A DNA stretch of 64,000 nt. Origin: Sulfurovum sp. (GTDB taxonomy: Bacteria > Campylobacterota > Campylobacteria > Campylobacterales > Sulfurovaceae). The notes beneath the pieces are model-generated. The model was not told the origin of the DNA and made no database searches. It was given only the letters and a program-made list of their open reading frames with translations. Both the position numbers and the translations under genes were made by a program. Location of the stretch: positions 80,222-144,221 of the forward strand of contig JAMOTA010000013.1 of NCBI GenBank assembly GCA_027068435.1. The letters are read 5' to 3'. This document shows positions 60,058 through 64,000 of this stretch, piece by piece (within the stretch, counting starts at the first letter, position 1; every line of letters starts with the position of its first letter).

Positions 60058-60978
60058 ATGAGACACTTTTTAACACTTAAAGATTTTACCAAAAATGAAA
60101 TCTTAGAAATGATAACATTAGCACAGAAAATAAAGCAACAGACAAAGCAACGTAAGTTTGTTCCGTATATGGAAAAGCAAACATTAGGGATGATATTTGA
60201 AAAGTCATCTACACGTACTCGTGTAAGTTTTGAAACAGGTATCTACCAGTTGGGTGGAGTAGGGCTTTTTCTCTCTTCTAATGATATTCAACTAGGGCGT
60301 GGTGAACCGATGAAAGATACTTCACGTGTCATTAGCCGTATGGTTGACATGGTGATGATACGTACTTTTGAACAGTCCAAAATCGAAGAGTTTGCTAAGT
60401 TCTCTAAAGTGCCTGTAGTCAATGGTCTTACCGATGCTTACCACCCTGTACAGATAATGACAGACTACCTAACGATGTTAGAGTTTGGCAAAGAGAACCC
60501 TACTGTAGCTTACGTTGGTGATGGTAATAACATCACACACTCATGGCTTATGCTAGCAGCTAAACTGGGCTTTGACCTTAGAGTTGCTACACCTAAAGGG
60601 TATGAGTGTGATGCAAGTATCGTCTCTGAGGCATTAGCCTTTGCTAAAGAGAGTGGTGCGAAGATTAGCTTTAGTACTGACCCTAAAGAAGCAGTTAAAG
60701 GGTGTGATGTAGTGACTACTGACACTTGGGTTTCTATGGGGCAAGAAGATGAAAAAGAGGTTCGTATGAAAGCCTTTGATGGGTACATCGTAGATGAAAC
60801 GCTCATGAACTTGGCTAAAGAAGATGCTATTTTCTTACACTGTTTACCTGCTTACAGAGGATACGAAGTAAGCGAAGAGACTTTTGAGAAACATGCTGAG
60901 GTTATCTTTACAGAAGCAGAAAACAGACTACATGCTCAAAAGGGTATTATGGTTTGGTTAGACAACCATCGGATATAA
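60058..60978 (+). CDS. argF: Ornithine carbamoyltransferase
   Basis: 306 residues, family length. Carbamoyl-phosphate motif [22 protein letters not shown], and the ornithine loop [11 protein letters not shown] (here [11 protein letters not shown]) are present. It makes citrulline from ornithine and carbamoyl phosphate in arginine synthesis. Followed by a REP-like palindrome and hemN. Confidence 0.96.
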   Translation: MRHFLTLKDFTKNEILEMITLAQKIKQQTKQRKFVPYMEKQTLGMIFEKSSTRTRVSFETGIYQLGGVGLFLSSNDIQLGRGEPMKDTSRVISRMVDMVMIRTFEQSKIEEFAKFSKVPVVNGLTDAYHPVQIMTDYLTMLEFGKENPTVAYVGDGNNITHSWLMLAAKLGFDLRVATPKGYECDASIVSEALAFAKESGAKISFSTDPKEAVKGCDVVTTDTWVSMGQEDEKEVRMKAFDGYIVDETLMNLAKEDAIFLHCLPAYRGYEVSEETFEKHAEVIFTEAENRLHAQKGIMVWLDNHRI

Positions 60979-60990
60979 ATAATATATCAT

Positions 60991-61013
60991 TGGTGGGTGA
61001 ACCCACCCTACAC
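60991..61013. repeat. REP-like palindrome 2
   Basis: TGGTGGGTGAACCCACCCTAC: GGTGGGT and ACCCACC form a 7-bp stem (60992-60998 with 61001-61007). Its reverse complement starts TAGGGTGGGTT, close to the palindrome at 39218. Confidence 0.5.
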
Positions 61014-61033
61014 TATATATAAAAGGAAAACCA

Positions 61034-62401
61034 TTGAGTCAAATAGATTTTGAAAAGTTCAGTAAATACTCCAGACCAGGACCTAGATATACCTCTTACC
61101 CTACCGCACTAGAATTTAACAATGATTTTAAATACGATACCTATGTTGACTTTTTGGAAAACTCTACAGAGAAACTCTCTTTGTATGTGCATTTACCATT
61201 TTGTAGGTCTGCGTGTTACTTCTGTGGTTGTAATGTTGTCTTTACCTCTAAAGAGGAGAAACTTAGCCGTTACATAGAGTACTTAAAAAAAGAGGTAGAT
61301 CTTTTAGCCAAACATATTGACACTTCTCGTGAAGTGATACAGTTTCACTTTGGTGGAGGTACACCTACTTTTTATAAAGCATTTGAACTTGACGAGATAG
61401 TAACATACATCAAGTCAAAATTTCCAAACTGGAGTAGTGAAGCGGAGATAAGTTGTGAGATAGACCCTCGTTTTTTCAATGAAGACCAGATGAAAGTTTT
61501 TCAAAAACATGGCTTTAACCGTATCAGTTTTGGGGTACAAGATTTAGATGACAAAGTACAAAAAGAGATTCACCGAGTACAGCCTTTAGAGCTTACTAAA
61601 AATGCTGTAGAGTTGGCAAGAAAGTATGGTATCAACTCTATTAACACAGACTTTATTTATGGGTTGCCGTACCAAACGTTAGAGACATTTAAAAAGACAC
61701 TCGCACTCTCAACTCAGCTAAACCCTGACAGAGTAGCTGTGTTTAACTATGCTCATGTACCTTGGATGATGAAAACGATGCGTAAGTTTGATGAGACTAC
61801 ACTTCCTACACCAGATGTAAAGTTACAAATTTTTCAATACACTATTGACTTTTTTGAGAGTAATGGATATAAAATGGTAGGAATGGATCACTTCGCAAAA
61901 CCAGAAGATGAACTTTTTGGAGCCATAGAGAAGGGTGAACTTCACCGAAACTTCCAAGGGTACACGACTAAAGGTGGTGCAAACCTTGTAGGCATAGGGC
62001 TTACAAGCATCGGTGAGGGTGAGCGTTACTACGCTCAAAATACTAAAGATATGAAAGTCTATGAAGAGGCACTTGATGCAGGAAGACTCCCTTTTGAGAG
62101 AGGTGTTGTACTAAGTGATGATGACTTTTTACGTAAGTCTGTTATTATGGAACTTATGGCGAACTTCTCTATTGACATGAAAAGAATAGACAAAGAACAT
62201 AACATAGACTTTAAAAGCTATTTTGCAGATGCACTACAAGCGTTAGAGGAGTTTACAGATGCAGAACTTGTGACTATCACTGATGATAAAATCTCAGTAA
62301 GTACGACAGGTACACTGCTTATCCGTAACATCGCTATGCCTTTTGATGCTTACATGAAAAAGTATGGTGCAAGTAAAAAGAGTTTTTCTAAAACGGTATA
62401 A
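61034..62401 (+). CDS. hemN: Oxygen-independent coproporphyrinogen III oxidase
   Basis: 455 residues from a TTG; AAAAGGAAAA sits 5-6 bases upstream and no ATG is nearby. YVHLPFCRSACYFCGCNV holds the CX3CX2C radical-SAM cluster with extra Cys; FHFGGGTPTF binds SAM. It decarboxylates coproporphyrinogen III to protoporphyrinogen IX without oxygen. Not the two-domain HemW type. Followed by a third REP-like palindrome. Confidence 0.94.
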   Translation: MSQIDFEKFSKYSRPGPRYTSYPTALEFNNDFKYDTYVDFLENSTEKLSLYVHLPFCRSACYFCGCNVVFTSKEEKLSRYIEYLKKEVDLLAKHIDTSREVIQFHFGGGTPTFYKAFELDEIVTYIKSKFPNWSSEAEISCEIDPRFFNEDQMKVFQKHGFNRISFGVQDLDDKVQKEIHRVQPLELTKNAVELARKYGINSINTDFIYGLPYQTLETFKKTLALSTQLNPDRVAVFNYAHVPWMMKTMRKFDETTLPTPDVKLQIFQYTIDFFESNGYKMVGMDHFAKPEDELFGAIEKGELHRNFQGYTTKGGANLVGIGLTSIGEGERYYAQNTKDMKVYEEALDAGRLPFERGVVLSDDDFLRKSVIMELMANFSIDMKRIDKEHNIDFKSYFADALQALEEFTDAELVTITDDKISVSTTGTLLIRNIAMPFDAYMKKYGASKKSFSKTV

Positions 62402-62419
62402 GTGACAACATACTATCAA

Positions 62420-62442
62420 CGGTGGTAACCCCACCTTATACG
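62420..62442. repeat. REP-like palindrome 3
   Basis: ACGGTGGTAACCCCACCTTATA: GGTGG and CCACC pair around TAACC. Reverse complement reads ...AAGGTGGGGTTACCACC, a diverged relative of the elements at 39218 and 60991. Confidence 0.4.
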
Positions 62443-62470
62443 ATACTAAAGAGATAATGCAAGAGGAAAT

Positions 62471-63775
62471 ATGAGTAAAAAAATAGAAGATATTTTTAAT
62501 TTTACTAAAACCAGTGATGATTGTATCAAATGTGGAAAGTGTATTCCTGTTTGTACTATACACCAAGTGAACCCAGATGAGACGACTTCTCCTCGTGGGT
62601 TTATAGACCTTTTGGGTGCATACCAAAGAGGTCATTTGGAGTTAGATAAAAATGCTAAAGATATATTTGAAAGTTGTTTCCTCTGTACGGCTTGTGTAGA
62701 TGTCTGTCCTAACTCTTTACCTACTGATATGGTGATAGAAGAGGTACGTGCAGATATCGCCGATAAGTTTGGTATAGCATGGTTTAAAAAAGGTTTTTTC
62801 TTTCTTCTTCGTCACCGTAAGATAATGGACTTTGTGATGAAAATGGGCTTCATGTTTAAAACTTGTGCCTTAGCAAACGATGACAAAGGAAGAGGGTTAA
62901 GAGCTAGGTTTGCTCTACCTATGGTTAAAAAAGATAGACTACTTCCCTCTATGGCTAAAGTGAGTTTTTTAAATACCTACCCAGAAGAGATACTAGCACC
63001 CGTACAAGAGCAGAAGAACCAACGTATAGCACTCTTTATAGGCTGTTTAGCAAACTACAACTACACAGGTATTGGTGACAGTTTAGTAGAGATTTTAAAA
63101 GAGTTAAATATCGATATTTTTATCCCTAAAGAGCAACTCTGTTGTGGTGCTCCTGCTTACTTTACTGGTGATGTAAGTTCTGTAGAGTACATGACAAAAA
63201 AGAACATCGCTTACTTTGAAAGTTTTATGGATGAGTGTGATGCTATGCTTATACCTGAAGCGACATGTTCTGCTATGGTAAAGCATGACTGGCAAGTCTT
63301 CTTTAAAAACCATGACATGCCAGAGTGGGAAGCTAGAGCTAAAAAAGTGAGTGAAAAGATTTTCATGGCTACCCAATGGCTAGATGACAACACAGCTTTG
63401 CAGCAGATACTCAAAGATAAGGGTACAAAGTTTAATGAAGCAGTGACGTATCATGACCCTTGTCATGCAAAAAAAGTACAAGGCATACATCAACAGCCAC
63501 GTAACCTTTTAGCACCTAACTACCCTATGGTAGAGATGAGTGATCCAGACCGTTGTTGTGGTTTTGGTGGTGTAACTATGCAAACAGAAAAGTTCCACTT
63601 CGCAGAAGCAGCAGGAAAACCAAAAGCAGCGATGATAAAAGAGACAAAAGCACACTATGTAAGTGCAGAGTGTTCAGCATGTAGGGTACAACTAAGCGAA
63701 GCAATGAACAACGCAAAAGTAGAAACCATCTTTAAAAACCCCTTAGAACTAATAGCTAAAGCACTTAAAGGTTAG
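62471..63775 (+). CDS. (Fe-S)-binding oxidoreductase subunit, GlpC/CCG-domain type
   Basis: 434 residues, soluble. Two [4Fe-4S] motifs in the N-terminal ferredoxin part: CIKCGKCIPVC (about residues 17-27) and CFLCTACVDVC (about 73-83). Then two CCG (CX31-39CCGxxGG...) heterodisulfide-reductase-like domains: CCGAPAYFTG near residue 223 and CCGFGGVTM near 360, each with further Cys. The family includes GlpC, GlcF and lactate-utilisation LutA. Its partner (a flavoprotein) is not adjacent. It could be the Fe-S subunit of glycolate or lactate dehydrogenase. Confidence 0.88.
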   Translation: MSKKIEDIFNFTKTSDDCIKCGKCIPVCTIHQVNPDETTSPRGFIDLLGAYQRGHLELDKNAKDIFESCFLCTACVDVCPNSLPTDMVIEEVRADIADKFGIAWFKKGFFFLLRHRKIMDFVMKMGFMFKTCALANDDKGRGLRARFALPMVKKDRLLPSMAKVSFLNTYPEEILAPVQEQKNQRIALFIGCLANYNYTGIGDSLVEILKELNIDIFIPKEQLCCGAPAYFTGDVSSVEYMTKKNIAYFESFMDECDAMLIPEATCSAMVKHDWQVFFKNHDMPEWEARAKKVSEKIFMATQWLDDNTALQQILKDKGTKFNEAVTYHDPCHAKKVQGIHQQPRNLLAPNYPMVEMSDPDRCCGFGGVTMQTEKFHFAEAAGKPKAAMIKETKAHYVSAECSACRVQLSEAMNNAKVETIFKNPLELIAKALKG

Positions 63776-63796
63776 GGTTTAATTTATTTAAAAACC

Positions 63797-63821
63797 GTAG
63801 GTTCGATAAAATTGAACCTAC
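63797..63821. terminator. Bidirectional hairpin between the Fe-S oxidoreductase and histidine kinase genes
   Basis: GTAGGTTC and GAACCTAC form a perfect 8-bp stem with a 9-base loop between two convergent genes. Confidence 0.65.
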
Positions 63822-63824
63822 AGA

Positions 63825-64000
63825 TTAAATCTTACAACTCTCTTGCATCTGTATGATAAAAATATTTTTCCCCTCTTCGTATCTGTAGGCTAATTTGTAG
63901 CCTAGTTTTTCTAAAATACTGTGAACGATGTAGAGTCCTAAGCCAAAGCCACTGCTTCTTTTTTCGCCTTGGGAAAAGGGTTCGGTGTAGTAACTTAGAG
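63825..64000 (-). CDS. Sensor histidine kinase, C-terminal end only
   Basis: The reading frame enters from beyond the window edge and stops at 63825. The visible 58 residues (LSYYTEPFSQGEKRSSGFG, LGLYIVHSILEKLGY, KLAYRYEEGKNIFIIQM) contain the G2 box of a HATPase domain (GFGLGLYIV) and its last strands. The sensor and dimerisation parts lie outside the window. Confidence 0.85.
   Translation of the reverse strand, partial: LSYYTEPFSQGEKRSSGFGLGLYIVHSILEKLGYKLAYRYEEGKNIFIIQMQESCKI

Noticed and set aside
62294..62635. 113-residue minus-strand ORF
   Set aside because: Antisense across the hemN end and the Fe-S oxidoreductase start; no evidence for translation.

Overview
The window comes from a low-GC, gene-dense bacterial chromosome whose content points to Campylobacterota (Epsilonproteobacteria), most likely a free-living sulfur/hydrogen-type lineage such as Sulfurovum or Sulfurimonas. 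The pointers are a three-gene cytochrome bc1 operon with a di-heme c-type cytochrome c1, a four-subunit pyruvate:ferredoxin oxidoreductase (porGDAB), oxygen-independent coproporphyrinogen oxidase, frequent TTG/GTG starts behind AAGGA-type ribosome sites, TATAAT -10 boxes without a clear -35, and a small overlapping-operon style. The genus is inferred from gene content, not proven.

Layout. 1-4.6 kb is an accessory strip: an edge-truncated EEP-family nuclease, a BrnT/BrnA toxin-antitoxin pair beside the wreck of a RelE-type module, two tiny ORFs (one resembling seed-maturation-protein repeats), a zinc-ribbon protein, an RluA-type pseudouridine synthase and a PIN-toxin pair. 4.6-9.4 kb holds a thioredoxin-like ferredoxin, panD, a YbaB-type protein, an ankyrin protein and a porin plus PiT phosphate transporter that share a Pho-box-like promoter arrangement. 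9.5-20.7 kb is a surface/sensing region: a DUF1800 lipoprotein with a Tat-exported DUF1501 partner, a giant sensor kinase with three periplasmic binding-protein domains, two response regulators, an outer-membrane barrel and an Ig-repeat/IgGFc-binding-like lipoprotein. A 713-residue RelA/SpoT-type protein follows.

23.0-32.0 kb is the highlight: thirteen overlapping genes encoding Mrp-antiporter modules fused to a complex-I/group-4-hydrogenase-like arm, in the gene order of the archaeal Mbx/Mbs complex (with the MrpE-like gene moved to the end). The NiFe-type large subunit keeps only the first cysteine of each nickel-binding CxxC (both are CxxE), so it should not be a hydrogenase. A ferredoxin-linked ion-pumping oxidoreductase is the best reading, and porGDAB lies close downstream, which would supply or consume ferredoxin. 

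36-46.8 kb is housekeeping: luxS, an MnmC-like methyltransferase, ribE, mnmG, petABC, moaA and queE. 46.8-48.4 kb is an arsenic locus (arsR and a fused arsC) bracketed by two gene-decay scars. 48.4-64 kb mixes a DUF134/NifX-like pair, a TSUP exporter, trmO, an Nfu protein, a di-heme cytochrome c lipoprotein, a QueD-like protein, moeA, rsmE, a lone DUF3883 protein, ribA, hemB, a RelE/Phd pair, argF, hemN, an Fe-S (CCG-domain) oxidoreductase and the C-terminus of a histidine kinase. Several intergenic gaps carry palindromic elements that look like small repeat families. No tRNA, rRNA, insertion sequence, prophage or CRISPR array was seen.
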